Of a stretch of 64,000 nucleotides of DNA, positions 17,774 to 28,292 are shown one piece after another. This DNA is from Niallia circulans (lineage in GTDB: Bacteria; Bacillota; Bacilli; Bacillales; Cytobacillaceae): NCBI RefSeq assembly GCF_003726095.1, contig NZ_CP026031.1, positions 1,860,001 through 1,924,000 on the forward strand, given 5' to 3'. Both the position numbers and the translations under genes were made by a program. The number at the start of each line of letters is the position of its first letter. Position 1 is the first letter of the stretch. The notes under the pieces were generated by a model, which saw only the letters and a program-made list of their open reading frames with translations, was not told where the DNA came from and ran no database searches.

Positions 17774-17827
17774 ATGTCTCATGTAAAAGGATTGTCGATT
17801 CATCCTTTTACATGAGACATTTTATTT
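17774..17827 (+). terminator. Strong terminator after menA
   Basis: Perfect stem ATGTCTCATGTAAAAGGAT (17775-17793) with its complement ending at 17820, loop of about 8 nt, then TTTATTTTTT. Confidence 0.92.
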
Positions 17828-17828
17828 T

Positions 17829-19121
17829 TTATGATGCTTTTTGCTCTTTTTCATAAATATCGATTCCTGCCTCATTTAACATCCATTCAATGTGAACCCC
17901 ATATCCGCTTGTCGGATCATTTACAAATACATGGGTTACAGCTCCGATGACCTTGCCATCTTGAATAATTGGACTTCCGCTCATTCCTTGTACAATACCG
18001 CCTGTTTTGCTTAATAATTCTTTATCTGTCACTTTGATGACTAATCCTTTTGTTGCAGGATACTTTTGAGGGACAGAGCTTACTACTTCTATATCAAATA
18101 GCTTCACCTGATCATTATCTACAACCGTTAAGATTTGCGCTGGCCCTTCTTTTACTTGGTCTGATAACGTTATTGGCATTGGCTTATCCATTATGCCATT
18201 TTTAATTTGTTTATTTAATACACCAAATATTCCAAAAGGACTATTTGTTTTAATATCCCCGATTATTTCTTTATCTTCTGAAAATCTTGCTAATTTTTCA
18301 CCAGGATTTCCATTACTTCCTTTTTCAATACTTGTTACAGTTGATCTTAGTACTTCTCCATCATCCACAACGATTGGTTTTTTTGTATCCATATCTGAGA
18401 TTACATGTCCTAACGCTCCATATTTCATGGAGTCTGGGTGATAGAAAGTCATTGTTCCAATCCCAGCTGCTGAATCCCTTATATAAAGCCCTAATTTATA
18501 TGTGTTATCCCCTTTTTCTTTTAGGGGCATCAACTTGGTTTTAAACTCCTCTTTCTCTCTTTTTACAACTAAATCTAAAGGTTTGTTTCCTTCGCCTGCT
18601 TTTTGAACAAAAGGTGCTACATCTGCCATTTTTTCTATTTTCATACCATTTATTTCGACTATCATATCGCCCACTTTTATTCCAGCCTTTTCACCAGGTG
18701 ATTGCTTTCCTTCTTCTGTATTAACCTGATGGTGCCCTACCACCAGTACGCCAACAGTATTTAGTTTCACCCCAATGGACTGACCACCGGGAATTACTTT
18801 AAAGTCTTTAAGAACATTCACATCCACTTTTTTTATTGGAATACCTGCAAGTTCAAGCATCATCTCATCTTTCCCACTAACTTTTCCTTGCAAAGAAAAT
18901 TTCCCTTTTTCTTGACTTAATGCAACAACCGAATCTTCGTCTGCTACATTTGCTGTCACAGAAATCGCCTCACTATTGTTGATCTCCATTGATTGTCCTT
19001 CAAACAATGTAATGCTTTTTGGGATATGAAGATATTCTTGAAATGATTGATTACATACTAAAGATATTAATGAAACAAGGAGAATCCCACCAATTATTTT
19101 TCTAAGGATATCACTTTTCAA
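17829..19121 (-). CDS. spoIVB: SpoIVB serine peptidase
   Basis: 430-residue forespore-made signalling protease secreted into the intermembrane space, where it cleaves SpoIVFA to release pro-sigma-K processing. An N-terminal membrane anchor (about residues 8-25) is followed by a PDZ domain ([20 protein letters not shown], about 141-160). The S55 peptidase domain has a histidine in GALGHVI and the nucleophile in [20 protein letters not shown]. Length matches B. subtilis SpoIVB (about 426). Its neighbour recN is as in B. subtilis; the downstream partner spo0A is displaced by menA. Confidence 0.96.
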   Translation of the reverse strand: MKSDILRKIIGGILLVSLISLVCNQSFQEYLHIPKSITLFEGQSMEINNSEAISVTANVADEDSVVALSQEKGKFSLQGKVSGKDEMMLELAGIPIKKVDVNVLKDFKVIPGGQSIGVKLNTVGVLVVGHHQVNTEEGKQSPGEKAGIKVGDMIVEINGMKIEKMADVAPFVQKAGEGNKPLDLVVKREKEEFKTKLMPLKEKGDNTYKLGLYIRDSAAGIGTMTFYHPDSMKYGALGHVISDMDTKKPIVVDDGEVLRSTVTSIEKGSNGNPGEKLARFSEDKEIIGDIKTNSPFGIFGVLNKQIKNGIMDKPMPITLSDQVKEGPAQILTVVDNDQVKLFDIEVVSSVPQKYPATKGLVIKVTDKELLSKTGGIVQGMSGSPIIQDGKVIGAVTHVFVNDPTSGYGVHIEWMLNEAGIDIYEKEQKAS

Positions 19122-19298
19122 TTCACTTCACTCTCCTCGCTTCTTTTCACCACTACTTCTCCGGCTACATTTATAAGTTTGCCTGTAACAGCATCATTTA
19201 TAACTGTTAAAAATTTTAAATACCTACCCATAATGGATAATCTTTGCAATTAGTTTCCCATGCACCATTAAATAGACAACTCTTCATAAGAATAAAAT

Positions 19299-19324
19299 AA
19301 ACCTCTGCACATATACAGAGGTTT
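19299..19324 (-). terminator. Terminator of recN
   Basis: AAACCTCTG / CAGAGGTTT 9-bp stem with an 8-nt loop, followed on the minus strand by ATTTTATTC, 8 nt after the recN stop. Confidence 0.85.
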
Positions 19325-19331
19325 TACGTGT

Positions 19332-21020
19332 CTATATTTTATTCTTAGCTTTTTGCGCTAATTTTAACAGTTCTTTTGCATGTTTTTTTGTTAATTCCGT
19401 AATTTCCGCTCCTGAAATCATTCGTCCTATCTCTTTTACCTTATCTTGCTGCACTAATGGTGTTACAGACGTAGATGTGCGGCCATCTTCAATTTTTTTA
19501 GCGATAAATAGATGGGTATCTGCCATTGCTGCCACCTGCGGCAGATGGGAAATACAGAGCACTTGAGAATCAACCGACACATGGTGGATTTTCTCAGCGA
19601 TTGCTTGTGCTACTCTTCCACTCACACCGGTATCAACCTCATCAAATATGATGGATGTCACTCCTTGATGCTTAGAGAAAATGCTTTTTAAAGCTAGCAT
19701 CATTCTGGAAAGCTCTCCACCGGAAACAATTTTGGATAGTGGTTTTAATGGTTCTCCAGGATTTGTAGAAATGTAAAATTCCACTTCGTCTATCCCTTTT
19801 TTCGTAACATTATTCTCATCTGCATGAATTCTTACTTCAAAAACAGTCTTTTCCATGTAGAGTTCTTTTAATTCTTGATGAATACTATCTGTGAGACGAA
19901 GAGCCGCTCTCTTTCTTAAGGCAGTCAATTCCTTTGCTTCCACTAAAAGATCTTTCTTAAGAGAGGCTAACTCCCTTTCCAACAAATCGATATGCGTTTC
20001 TTTGTTTTGTAATGTTTCTAATTCTTCCTCGATTTTCGCAGCATACTCTAAAATCTCTGCTACTGTTTTTCCATATTTACGTTTTAAGGTATTGATTTCA
20101 TTCAGTCTTGTTTCAATCTCATTAAGCCTTTCGGGATCATATTCCAGGTAATCTAAAGCGCTTCTCATCTGTCTTGCAATATCCTCTAAAATATAATAGC
20201 TATTGGAGACAGATTCAGCCATTTCCTTATATTCGGTGTCTAAGCTTGCAGCTTCCTCCATATTTCCCATAACCTCGCCAAGCCAGTCCAGCCCCTTTTG
20301 TTCTCCTCTTAGGGCAGTATAACCTGTTTGTATGCTATCATAAATTTTCTCGAAATTGCTTAATTTCTTTCTTTCTTCTAACAGTTCATCATCTTCGTTG
20401 ATTTTCAAATGAGCACCTTCAATTTCATTGAACTGAAACTGTAGTAAATCAAGTCGTTGGGCCATTTGCTGTTCATTTTCTGTTAAATTCATAAGTTTCT
20501 TTTGAGTTTGTGTATAAGATCGATAAATTTCTTCATATTCTTCTAAAACAGGAGCTAATTCTCCCATTGCAAAAGTATCCAGCAACTGTAAATGCTTTGT
20601 TTCATCCATTAATTCTTGATGTTCATGCTGACCGTGAATATCAATTAAAGTGGAACCTATTTCTCTTAATACGGCGATTGTGATAAGCTTGCCATTTATC
20701 CGGCAGACACTCTTACCAGATAAAGCAATATCTCTTCTTAATACAATAGCACCCTCATCTATATCGATACCAAACTCATTCATTTTTTGAAAACAGGGAT
20801 GACCGTCTTCTATATAAAATAGCCCTTCTATTTCTGCTTTTTCTTCTCCATGCCGAACAAATTCCGCCGAACCGCGGCCGCCAACTAATAAATTGATTGC
20901 ATCAATAATGATAGACTTTCCTGCGCCCGTTTCACCAGTTAATACAGTCAGCCCCTTTTTAAAGGATATGGATAGACTTTCAATGATTGCAAAATTTTTA
21001 ATCGATAATTCACTTAGCAA
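19332..21020 (-). CDS. recN: DNA repair protein RecN
   Basis: 562-residue SMC-like ATPase recruited early to double-strand breaks. Walker A GETGAGKSIIIDAI lies at residues 29-42, long coiled-coil arms occupy about 160-370, and the C-terminal half has the signature VSGGELSRMMLALK and Walker B SIIFDEVDTGVSG. The length is slightly below the B. subtilis protein (576). It follows ahrC by 16 nt and is in a run tlyA-ahrC-recN conserved among bacilli. Confidence 0.96.
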   Translation of the reverse strand: MLSELSIKNFAIIESLSISFKKGLTVLTGETGAGKSIIIDAINLLVGGRGSAEFVRHGEEKAEIEGLFYIEDGHPCFQKMNEFGIDIDEGAIVLRRDIALSGKSVCRINGKLITIAVLREIGSTLIDIHGQHEHQELMDETKHLQLLDTFAMGELAPVLEEYEEIYRSYTQTQKKLMNLTENEQQMAQRLDLLQFQFNEIEGAHLKINEDDELLEERKKLSNFEKIYDSIQTGYTALRGEQKGLDWLGEVMGNMEEAASLDTEYKEMAESVSNSYYILEDIARQMRSALDYLEYDPERLNEIETRLNEINTLKRKYGKTVAEILEYAAKIEEELETLQNKETHIDLLERELASLKKDLLVEAKELTALRKRAALRLTDSIHQELKELYMEKTVFEVRIHADENNVTKKGIDEVEFYISTNPGEPLKPLSKIVSGGELSRMMLALKSIFSKHQGVTSIIFDEVDTGVSGRVAQAIAEKIHHVSVDSQVLCISHLPQVAAMADTHLFIAKKIEDGRTSTSVTPLVQQDKVKEIGRMISGAEITELTKKHAKELLKLAQKAKNKI

Positions 21021-21036
21021 TTAATGTCCCCCCAAA

Positions 21037-21486
21037 TTAAAGCATATCAAGAAAACGATCACTAATTTTCTTGCCATCATCTGCAGTGCGACAAATAATT
21101 AGACAGGTATCATCTCCACAAATCGTCCCCAATATTTCATCCCAATCAAGATTATCAATTAATGCTCCAATCGCTTGTGCATTACCTGGCAACGATTTTA
21201 GAACAAGCAAATTTTCAGCTGAATCGATTTTCACAAAGGAATCCATTAACATTCTTTTTAATTTTTGTAATGGATTAAAGCGCTGATCAGCTGGTAAGCT
21301 ATATTTATATCTGCCATCCTGAAGTGGCACTTTCACTAAATGCAGCTCTTTAATATCTCTTGATACAGTAGCTTGTGTTACATTATATCCAGCACTTTTC
21401 AGTTCATCTACTAATTCATCTTGTGTTTCAATATCATTATTTGTAATGATTTCTCTTATTTTTATATGCCTCTGGCCCTTATTCAT
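21037..21486 (-). CDS. ahrC: Arginine repressor AhrC/ArgR
   Basis: 149-residue hexameric arginine-responsive regulator. The winged helix-turn-helix contains [18 protein letters not shown] (about 40-57), and the C-terminal arginine-binding domain contains [20 protein letters not shown] and [10 protein letters not shown]. The ATG at 21486 ([13 protein letters not shown]) is chosen because AAAGGATGG precedes it; an in-frame ATG three codons earlier lies too close to that site. A matching operator candidate lies in front of artP. Confidence 0.96.
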   Translation of the reverse strand: MNKGQRHIKIREIITNNDIETQDELVDELKSAGYNVTQATVSRDIKELHLVKVPLQDGRYKYSLPADQRFNPLQKLKRMLMDSFVKIDSAENLLVLKSLPGNAQAIGALIDNLDWDEILGTICGDDTCLIICRTADDGKKISDRFLDML

Positions 21487-21689
21487 ATATTCCATCCTTT
21501 ATCATTGGTTATCATTTTTATTTCCTTATGTATCACTTTTTATTAAAAGTATTTGTTCCTTATCATACGTTCATTCGATTTTTTTAGACAAGCTTCCTTT
21601 TATCTATTTTACCGTGTTTGTTCGTCTTTTTACAAGAACAAAGAAAACAAAATACATTTCCGCTCTATCTTTATTCATGCTAGACAAGC

Positions 21690-21772
21690 AAAAAAAGGGT
21701 CAGCCTGCATGGAGAACCTTTCTATTAGCATCCCACGCACTAATAGTTCTCTTGCTGCAGTCAAACCCTTTT
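21690..21772 (-). terminator. Long interrupted hairpin terminating the dxs-tlyA unit
   Basis: Minus-strand AAAAGGGT, CTGCA, GAGAAC and CTATTAG each pair in order with CTAATAG, GTTCTC, TGCAG and ACCCTTTT, giving arms of about 35 nt with small interruptions and a TTTTTTT end. It starts 8 nt after the tlyA stop. Confidence 0.8.
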
Positions 21773-21779
21773 ACATAGC

Positions 21780-22610
21780 TTATTCTTCCGTTTCTTTTTT
21801 TGCTTTCAATTCGGAATGTGCCGCTTCTACCGTCTCTTTTATTTGATAATAATGCGTTTTTTCCTCTGCACATTCATCCCAATAGAGGTGAAGTAAAAAT
21901 TCAATATTACCATCTCCGCCGGTAATTGGTGAAAATGAGAGGTTTTTAACGATATATCCTTCTTTTATAGAGAAATCAATAATTTTTTCTAAAACAGATT
22001 CATGAACTTTACGGTCTCTGACAATTCCTTTTTTCCCAACTTGTTCTCTTCCAGCTTCAAATTGTGGCTTCACTAAAGCAATAACATCACTGCCGGAAAC
22101 TAATAATGTCTTTAGGACTGGTAAAATTAGCTTCAGAGAAATAAAAGAAACATCAATCGAAGCAATATTCGGCATCTCGCCTTTTAAATCGACAGGAGTT
22201 ACATAACGAAAGTTGGTTCTTTCCATGACAATCACACGTTCATCTTGTCTAAGCTTCCATGCTAATTGATTATAGCCTACATCCAATGCATAAGATTGTT
22301 TCGCACCATTTTGCAGGGCACAATCCGTAAATCCTCCAGTCGAGGAGCCAATATCAAGTAAGACTTTATCTTTCATATCAACATCAAATATTTTAAGTGC
22401 CTTTTCAAGCTTTAAGCCACCTCTTGACACATATTGAAGCGTCTTTCCTTTAACAGATAACTTAGAATCTGCATTTATTTTTTCACCGGGTTTATCTAGT
22501 CTATTCTCTTCACAGTAGACTATTCCAGCCATTACAGCTCTTTTTGCCTTTTCCCTTGTTTCGAATAAACCTTGCTCAACTAATAATACATCAATTCTTT
22601 CTTTCTTCAT
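21780..22610 (-). CDS. tlyA: TlyA-family rRNA 2'-O-methyltransferase / hemolysin homologue (YqxC)
   Basis: 276-residue protein with an N-terminal S4 RNA-binding domain (RIDVLLVEQGLFETREKAKR) and an FtsJ-like methyltransferase domain with the SAM-binding LLDIGSSTGGFTDCALQNGA. TlyA proteins methylate ribosomal RNA ribose in other bacteria; that role is inferred here. The ATG at 22610 follows the dxs stop by 7 nt; an earlier in-frame start would overlap dxs and add unrelated residues. Named yqxC in B. subtilis, with the same neighbours. Confidence 0.92.
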   Translation of the reverse strand: MKKERIDVLLVEQGLFETREKAKRAVMAGIVYCEENRLDKPGEKINADSKLSVKGKTLQYVSRGGLKLEKALKIFDVDMKDKVLLDIGSSTGGFTDCALQNGAKQSYALDVGYNQLAWKLRQDERVIVMERTNFRYVTPVDLKGEMPNIASIDVSFISLKLILPVLKTLLVSGSDVIALVKPQFEAGREQVGKKGIVRDRKVHESVLEKIIDFSIKEGYIVKNLSFSPITGGDGNIEFLLHLYWDECAEEKTHYYQIKETVEAAHSELKAKKETEE

Positions 22611-22617
22611 GAATGCT

Positions 22618-24510
22618 CTAAGCCCTCTTTTGTTTTTTTCTAGCAATGGCTGAAATTCTTTTTACAACTTCCTCTTTTGTTAAATTTATTTCTTCTAATA
22701 ATGAATTTACGTCTCCATGCTCAATAAATTCATCTGGAATTCCCATGCGATCTATTACATTTGCTCCAAAACCATGGTCATGGGCATATTCGATACAATA
22801 ACTTCCAAATCCGCCTTGCAGTATAGCTTCTTCAATCGTTAAAATTGGTATTTGCTTTTTCAATAAGTCAGAAAGCATTTTTTCGTCTAAAGGCTTAATG
22901 AATCTCGCATTTACCACTTTAACATGAATCCCTTGTAATTCAAGCTGGTTGGCTGCTTCCATTGCCATTTCAATCGTTGTGCCAAATGTAAGAATTGCTG
23001 CATCAGATCCTTCTCTTAATACTTCCCATGTACCAATTGGAATCGTCTTTAATGTAGAATCGAGCTCCACACCTATGCCATTTCCCCTTGGAAATCTCAT
23101 TGCAATTGGGCCATCATTGTACTGTATTGCCGTATTTACCATGTGCTGCCCTTCATTTTCATCTTTAGGCATCATTAAAACTAAGTTTGGCATATGACGT
23201 AAAAACGCAATATCATAAATACCTTGATGGGTTTCCCCATCTGCTCCTACTAAGCCAGCACGATCGATGCCAATAAAGACATTTAATTTCTGACGGCAAA
23301 CATCATGAAGCATCTGATCATAAGCTCTTTGTAAAAACGTCGAATAAATAGCTAAAAACGGCTTCATTTTTTGTGTGGCAAGTCCGGCTGCTAATGTTAC
23401 AGCATGCTGTTCCGCTATCCCAACATCAAGCATTCGACTAGGAAATTCTTTTGCAAATGATTCCAATTTTGAGCCAACGGGCATGGCAGGAGTAACAGCA
23501 ACGATTCGATCGTCTTGTCTTGCCAATTTTAACACCGTATCACTCACTAGTTTACTCCATGCCGGTGCAGTGATAGCAGGTTTTACAAAATCTCCTGTTT
23601 CTATCTTATAAGGACCTGTTCCATGCCATGTACCGATTTTATCTTTTTCGGCCGGAGAAAACCCTTTACCTTTTTTCGTAATGACATGCAGTAAAACAGG
23701 ACCAGATGTTTTCTTTGCATAGTTTAGCTGTTCAAATAAGTCGTCATAATCATGACCATCAACTGGGCCTAAATACGTAAAACCTAACTCTTCAAAAAAC
23801 ACACCAGAAACTAACAAATATTTAAGACTATCTTTAATTCTTTCAGCAGTTGCGGCCATCTTGCCACCTACGGCAGGAATTTTCTTTAAGAGCATTTCTA
23901 GTTCATCTTTTACCCATTGATACTTCCCAGCAGTTCTTAATCTTCCTAATACTTGGTGAAGAGCGCCAACATTTGGAGCAATCGACATTTCATTATCATT
24001 TAAGATAACAATAATGTTTTTCTTTTCGTCGCCAATATGATTTAGTGCTTCAAGAGCCATCCCGCCTGTTAAAGCTCCATCCCCAATAATAGGAATGATA
24101 TAGGAATCTTCCTTTTTTAAATCTCTTGCAACAGCCATTCCCATTGCAGCAGATAAGGAAGTAGAGCTATGACCTGTTTCCCATACGTCATGCTCACTTT
24201 CATTCATTTTTGGAAAACCACTTAAGCCTTTATATTGTCTAAGCGTATCAAAATCCTTTGCGCGGCCAGTTAATATTTTGTGAACATAAGATTGATGACC
24301 TACATCCCAAAGAAATTTATCTTTTGGACTATCAAAACATTTATGAAGAGCAATGGTTAATTCCACCACTCCTAAGTTCGGACCAATATGGCCACCAGTT
24401 TGAGAAAGTCTATTAATTAAAAAGTGACGGATATCTTCACTAAGGCTATTCAGTTCCTCGTTCGATAATCCTTTTAAAAAAGCTGGATTTTCTATAGACA
24501 TTAAATCCAT
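22618..24510 (-). CDS. dxs: 1-deoxy-D-xylulose-5-phosphate synthase
   Basis: 630-residue thiamine-diphosphate enzyme that joins pyruvate and glyceraldehyde 3-phosphate at the start of the MEP isoprenoid pathway. The ThDP motif is [18 protein letters not shown] with [12 protein letters not shown], the transketolase centre has [15 protein letters not shown], and the first domain carries the glycine-rich [18 protein letters not shown]. The ATG at 24510 ([14 protein letters not shown]) aligns with known Dxs starts; the longer reading from 24603 adds 31 residues with no homology. The downstream isoprenoid gene ispA is in the adjacent operon. Confidence 0.95.
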   Translation of the reverse strand: MDLMSIENPAFLKGLSNEELNSLSEDIRHFLINRLSQTGGHIGPNLGVVELTIALHKCFDSPKDKFLWDVGHQSYVHKILTGRAKDFDTLRQYKGLSGFPKMNESEHDVWETGHSSTSLSAAMGMAVARDLKKEDSYIIPIIGDGALTGGMALEALNHIGDEKKNIIVILNDNEMSIAPNVGALHQVLGRLRTAGKYQWVKDELEMLLKKIPAVGGKMAATAERIKDSLKYLLVSGVFFEELGFTYLGPVDGHDYDDLFEQLNYAKKTSGPVLLHVITKKGKGFSPAEKDKIGTWHGTGPYKIETGDFVKPAITAPAWSKLVSDTVLKLARQDDRIVAVTPAMPVGSKLESFAKEFPSRMLDVGIAEQHAVTLAAGLATQKMKPFLAIYSTFLQRAYDQMLHDVCRQKLNVFIGIDRAGLVGADGETHQGIYDIAFLRHMPNLVLMMPKDENEGQHMVNTAIQYNDGPIAMRFPRGNGIGVELDSTLKTIPIGTWEVLREGSDAAILTFGTTIEMAMEAANQLELQGIHVKVVNARFIKPLDEKMLSDLLKKQIPILTIEEAILQGGFGSYCIEYAHDHGFGANVIDRMGIPDEFIEHGDVNSLLEEINLTKEEVVKRISAIARKKQKRA

Positions 24511-24756
24511 TTGTAACAACTCACTTTCATTCAGTATATAACCAATAAAGCGATGAAAAATACTGACTAATTGGTATATCTTCCTTCCGTTTAACCATTT
24601 CATTTATCAAGATCGTATTATATATTAGAATACCTTATTTTTATCAAAAAACCTAATTTATTCGTATTATTAAATATGTATTATACCATTTCTTCACTGA
24701 TAATAGTAGTAATTCTACATAGTTAGCAAACAGAGTACTTTCGCGCTTAAAAGAAG

Positions 24757-24840
24757 GATGCCTCAAAGCGGAACATCACTAGTGCTTTTTACAAATTATC
24801 TTTTGAAAAAGCATTAGCAATGTCAAATATTGAGACACCC
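24757..24840 (-). terminator. Long interrupted hairpin downstream of ispA
   Basis: GGATGCCTCAA, ACAT and CTAGTGCTTTTT pair in order with AAAAAGCATTAG, ATGT and TTGAGACACCC, with two mismatches in the outer arm. The minus-strand product continues into CTTCTTTTAAG, so it probably ends the xseA-xseB-ispA transcript. The rest of 24511-24947 is AT-rich and holds no gene; dxs is therefore separated from ispA by about 440 nt. Confidence 0.55.
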
Positions 24841-24947
24841 TAATATGTGTTATTCGTTATTCTAAATAATATTTCCTAATATATATTTCGCTTAGTTTTA
24901 TTATATACCATCTATAAAAAGCTTTTAAACCGTTTAGTAAAGATATT

Positions 24948-25841
24948 TTAATTATTTCTATAGCCAATTAAATCTGTAATTTCTTCTAATAGGAAACGAT
25001 CAAAATTTAAACCGGAAAGAAGGTCTTTAGCCTGTTTAATATGCAGCTCTAATTCTTTTTTTGCTCCATCCATTGTTAATATTTTCGGATAGGTGCTTTT
25101 ATGGTTATCCGTATCGCTGCCAATTGGCTTTCCAATCACTTCTTCATCCCCTTCTAAATCGAGAATATCGTCTCTAATTTGGAAGGCTAAGCCTAGATGA
25201 TAAGCAAAACGTTTTAATGTTTCCAATTCCGTGCTAGTAGCATCTGCTAATAACGCGCCAATTATGATACTTACTTCTAACAGCTTTCCTGTTTTATGTA
25301 GATGTATATGTTCAAGATCACTTTGATTTAACGTCTTGCTTTCCCCTTCAATATCAGCAACTTGTCCACCTACCATCCCTTCTGCTCCAGCTGCTTTTGC
25401 TAAAAAGCCAATACTAGCAAGAATCTTATCGGATGGGATATTCTGGTTTGTCATATATGTCATGATTTGAAAACTATATGTAAGAAGTGCATCACCTGCT
25501 AAAATAGCAGTCGCTTCTCCGTAAACTTTATGATTCGTCGGTAAGCCTCTCCGCAAGTCATCATCATCCATACTTGGTAAATCATCATGAATCAAAGAAT
25601 AAGTATGAATCATTTCAATGGCAGTCGCTGGCAGCAAACCTTCAAGTGGATCTCTTCCAAATGCTTTGAGGGTAGCAAATAAAAGCAGTGGTCGGATTCT
25701 CTTCCCCCCTGCATTTAAGGAATAGAGCATGGAATCTTTTAAACTGGAAGGAGCATTAAGCTTCTCGACATTTTTCTTTAATTCTTTTTCTAGTACTTCT
25801 TTATAGTCTTTTGTAAATGCTGACAAAGAAATTTTATTCAA
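24948..25841 (-). CDS. ispA: Farnesyl diphosphate synthase IspA
   Basis: 297-residue trans-prenyltransferase. The first aspartate-rich motif is HDDLPSMDDDDLRRG (about residues 84-98) and the second is QIRDDILDLEG (about 221-231); the KRIRP substrate site precedes them at about 50. It condenses isopentenyl diphosphate with allylic diphosphates to C15, feeding quinones and cell-wall carriers. Start and 4-nt spacing to xseB fit one operon. Confidence 0.94.
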   Translation of the reverse strand: MNKISLSAFTKDYKEVLEKELKKNVEKLNAPSSLKDSMLYSLNAGGKRIRPLLLFATLKAFGRDPLEGLLPATAIEMIHTYSLIHDDLPSMDDDDLRRGLPTNHKVYGEATAILAGDALLTYSFQIMTYMTNQNIPSDKILASIGFLAKAAGAEGMVGGQVADIEGESKTLNQSDLEHIHLHKTGKLLEVSIIIGALLADATSTELETLKRFAYHLGLAFQIRDDILDLEGDEEVIGKPIGSDTDNHKSTYPKILTMDGAKKELELHIKQAKDLLSGLNFDRFLLEEITDLIGYRNN

Positions 25842-25844
25842 GTG

Positions 25845-26084
25845 TTATTCCTCCTCAGCGATAGAAAAAGGTTGTTTTTTACCGTTTTCTAGCACTACTT
25901 CCGCTAATTGTTCTTCGACATTTTTTAATTTTTCATGACAGTATTTAGAAAGCTCCATTCCTTTTTTATACGTGTTGATAGCCTCTTCTAAAGGAACGTC
26001 TCCTTCTTCTAGTTTTTCAACGATTCGTTCTAATTCTTCCATCGCTTCTTCAAAGGTTGGCTTATTTTCTCGATTAGTTGCCAT
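25845..26084 (-). CDS. xseB: Exodeoxyribonuclease VII small subunit
   Basis: 79-residue helical protein with the family core [20 protein letters not shown] followed by [15 protein letters not shown]. It stabilises the XseA nuclease filament in a several-to-one complex. Stop and start codons of xseA and xseB are 2 nt apart, indicating coupled synthesis. Confidence 0.96.
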   Translation of the reverse strand: MATNRENKPTFEEAMEELERIVEKLEEGDVPLEEAINTYKKGMELSKYCHEKLKNVEEQLAEVVLENGKKQPFSIAEEE

Positions 26085-26086
26085 GT

Positions 26087-27433
26087 TTATCTCTCCTTTA
26101 TCTCCATAATTTCTGCCTGTACCGTACCATCGGCCAAGTTTAATTCAATATGCTCCTTAGGCTTAACTTGCTTTATACTGGCTATTAATTTCCCATTTTG
26201 ATCATATGCTACATTGTAGCCTCTTTCCATTATCTTCAACGGACTTAATGCATCCATCTTTCCTATTGTCGAAAGAAAAGACTGCTTTTTAGTTTGAAGA
26301 ATTAGCTCCGTATTACGAATCATATTTTTTTGTAAATTAGCCAAATCTTGTTGTGCCTTCATCACATAATGATGTGGGTGATTTCTTACTAGCTGCTTTT
26401 GTATTAATTGATGCTGATTATTCTTTTGCTCAAAAACTCTTTGTACATTTCGTATTAATAATTCTGTCTGTTTGTCTAATTGCTCCATTTTTTGATCGTA
26501 TAAAACCTTAGGATAACGAAAAGCATAGGAACGTTGAATTCTATTTAAACGTAACTTTTGCAATTCTACTTTTTCTTTTATCCCTCTTATTAAACGGCTT
26601 TGTCTAGACAAAATCCTTTCCACCAGCTCATCGATATGAGGAACAGCGAGCTCTGCTGCACCAGTTGGTGTCGGTGCACGCATATCTGCAACGAAATCTG
26701 CAATGGTAAAGTCTGTTTCGTGACCGACAGCAGAAATAATGGGAATTCTGGAAGTAAAAATGGCTCTGGCAACGATTTCTTCATTAAAAGCCCATAATTC
26801 TTCAATGGAACCGCCGCCCCTGCCTACTATGAGGACATCAATTGCAGGAGACTCCTGTTCATTCGCCCGTTGAATTGCCTTTACAATAGAAGGAGCCGCT
26901 GCTTCACCTTGTACTAACGCAGGATAGATTTGGATGTTTGCAATAGGGTAGCGTCTTTTAATGGTTGTAATAATGTCTCTAATCGCAGCTCCGGTCGGTG
27001 AGGTAATAACACCAATGGTTTTCGGATATTTAGGGATTGCCTGTTTATGGTCTGCAAGAAACAATCCTTCTTGTTCCAATTTAGCTTTCAACTGTTCATA
27101 AGCAAGATAGAGCTGACCAATGCCATCTGGCTGCATATCCACCACATACATTTGATATTGCCCGCTTGATTCATAAACGGTAACACTTGCTTTAATCAGC
27201 ACTTTCATCCCATTTTCAGGCGTAAACTTCATTTGCTGATTATTCCGGGCAAACATAACTGCTAAAATTCTGGCTTTCTCGTCTTTTAAGGTGAAATACA
27301 TATGCCCACTTGAATGTTGCTTAAAATTGGATATTTCGCCTTTTACCATGACTTGCTGTAAATGAGGATCTGCATCAAATTTTCTTTTTATGTATTTCGT
27401 CAAAGCATGTACCGTTAAATACCGTGATTCCAT
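26087..27433 (-). CDS. xseA: Exodeoxyribonuclease VII large subunit
   Basis: 448-residue catalytic subunit of the bidirectional single-strand exonuclease. An OB-fold domain ([20 protein letters not shown]) opens the protein, followed by the catalytic domain with [29 protein letters not shown] and [20 protein letters not shown] containing conserved His and Asp residues, then a long coiled coil. In B. subtilis folD precedes this gene; it is absent here. Confidence 0.95.
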   Translation of the reverse strand: MESRYLTVHALTKYIKRKFDADPHLQQVMVKGEISNFKQHSSGHMYFTLKDEKARILAVMFARNNQQMKFTPENGMKVLIKASVTVYESSGQYQMYVVDMQPDGIGQLYLAYEQLKAKLEQEGLFLADHKQAIPKYPKTIGVITSPTGAAIRDIITTIKRRYPIANIQIYPALVQGEAAAPSIVKAIQRANEQESPAIDVLIVGRGGGSIEELWAFNEEIVARAIFTSRIPIISAVGHETDFTIADFVADMRAPTPTGAAELAVPHIDELVERILSRQSRLIRGIKEKVELQKLRLNRIQRSYAFRYPKVLYDQKMEQLDKQTELLIRNVQRVFEQKNNQHQLIQKQLVRNHPHHYVMKAQQDLANLQKNMIRNTELILQTKKQSFLSTIGKMDALSPLKIMERGYNVAYDQNGKLIASIKQVKPKEHIELNLADGTVQAEIMEIKER

Positions 27434-27458
27434 TTATAAAAACTCCTTATACAGGATG

Positions 27459-27491
27459 GAAAAAGGGGTGTAGTATCGTACACCACATCCC
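27459..27491 (-). terminator. Terminator downstream of nusB
   Basis: Minus-strand GGTGTA-CGATAC-TACACC (6 bp) is extended by flanking GGG/CCC and followed by TTTTTCC. It separates the nusB unit from xseA. Confidence 0.65.
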
Positions 27492-27625
27492 TTAATCATT
27501 CATGTTTATAGGTTATAGAAGGAAACAATTTAGGATGATAACAAATCATATTTGCTGATATTCCAAAATAGATTTACATTGTCCACTAATCAGTCTTTTT
27601 CATCAAACCAACGTTTCTCTTAATA

Positions 27626-28018
27626 TTACTGATTTTCTTTTATCTTTGATAATAATCCATTAACAAATCTACCAGATTGATCATCACCATAAAGTTTGGC
27701 AATCTCAACAGCTTCATCAATCGCAACATTTACAGGTACATCATCTGCTTGTCCATAAATCATTTCATATGTGGCAAGACGTAGAATGTTTCGGTCTACA
27801 TTTGCAATTCTTTCTAACGTCCAATTTTCTAAATATTGCTTTATGGTTTCATCAATAGAAACTTGATTATTTAATACCCCATCCACTAATTTTGTAAGGT
27901 AGGGATCAGATTTTTCTCCTTCTAATACATGCTCTATTGCTGTTTCTTTGTCTATATCACTAATATCAATTTGAAATAGTGCCTGTAAGGCCTTTTCTCT
28001 GGCAGTTCTTCTCTTCAT
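27626..28018 (-). CDS. nusB: Transcription antitermination factor NusB
   Basis: 130-residue all-helical RNA-binding protein acting with NusE, NusA and NusG on rRNA operons. The arginine-rich start MKRRTAREKALQALFQIDI binds boxA RNA, and VPVNVAIDEAVEIAKLYGDD with FVNGLLSKI closes the fold. The gene is 193 nt upstream of xseA. Confidence 0.95.
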   Translation of the reverse strand: MKRRTAREKALQALFQIDISDIDKETAIEHVLEGEKSDPYLTKLVDGVLNNQVSIDETIKQYLENWTLERIANVDRNILRLATYEMIYGQADDVPVNVAIDEAVEIAKLYGDDQSGRFVNGLLSKIKENQ

Positions 28019-28182
28019 TATTTAAGCTCCTTTAAAATCCTTCCATAGGTTTAAGACAACCTATTTATCTATGCTACATGAATAATAGCATAAATAAAAA
28101 CAAAACTCTATCTTACAAGAAAAAAACCTATAATTAGTTTACTATTCTGGTCATTCTCACAAAAACAAAGACTGTCCATAGA

Positions 28183-28223
28183 AAAAACTTATAGCAACTA
28201 AGAGGAAGACCTATTAGTTGCTA
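28183..28223 (-). terminator. Terminator of the accB-accC-yqhY unit
   Basis: Perfect 10-bp stem TAGCAACTAA/TTAGTTGCTA with a 12-nt loop. The minus strand continues TAAGTTTTTTC. Confidence 0.75.
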
Positions 28224-28292
28224 TTTTGTTCTTTCCAGTTCAGCCTTTGTTATTTAAAGTCACTCTATGCTAATTTTAGGGCGTATTATTCC

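Noticed and set aside
19122..19298. Sigma-G promoter for spoIVB
   Set aside because: CATTATG-like -10 is present but no matching -35 at the correct distance.
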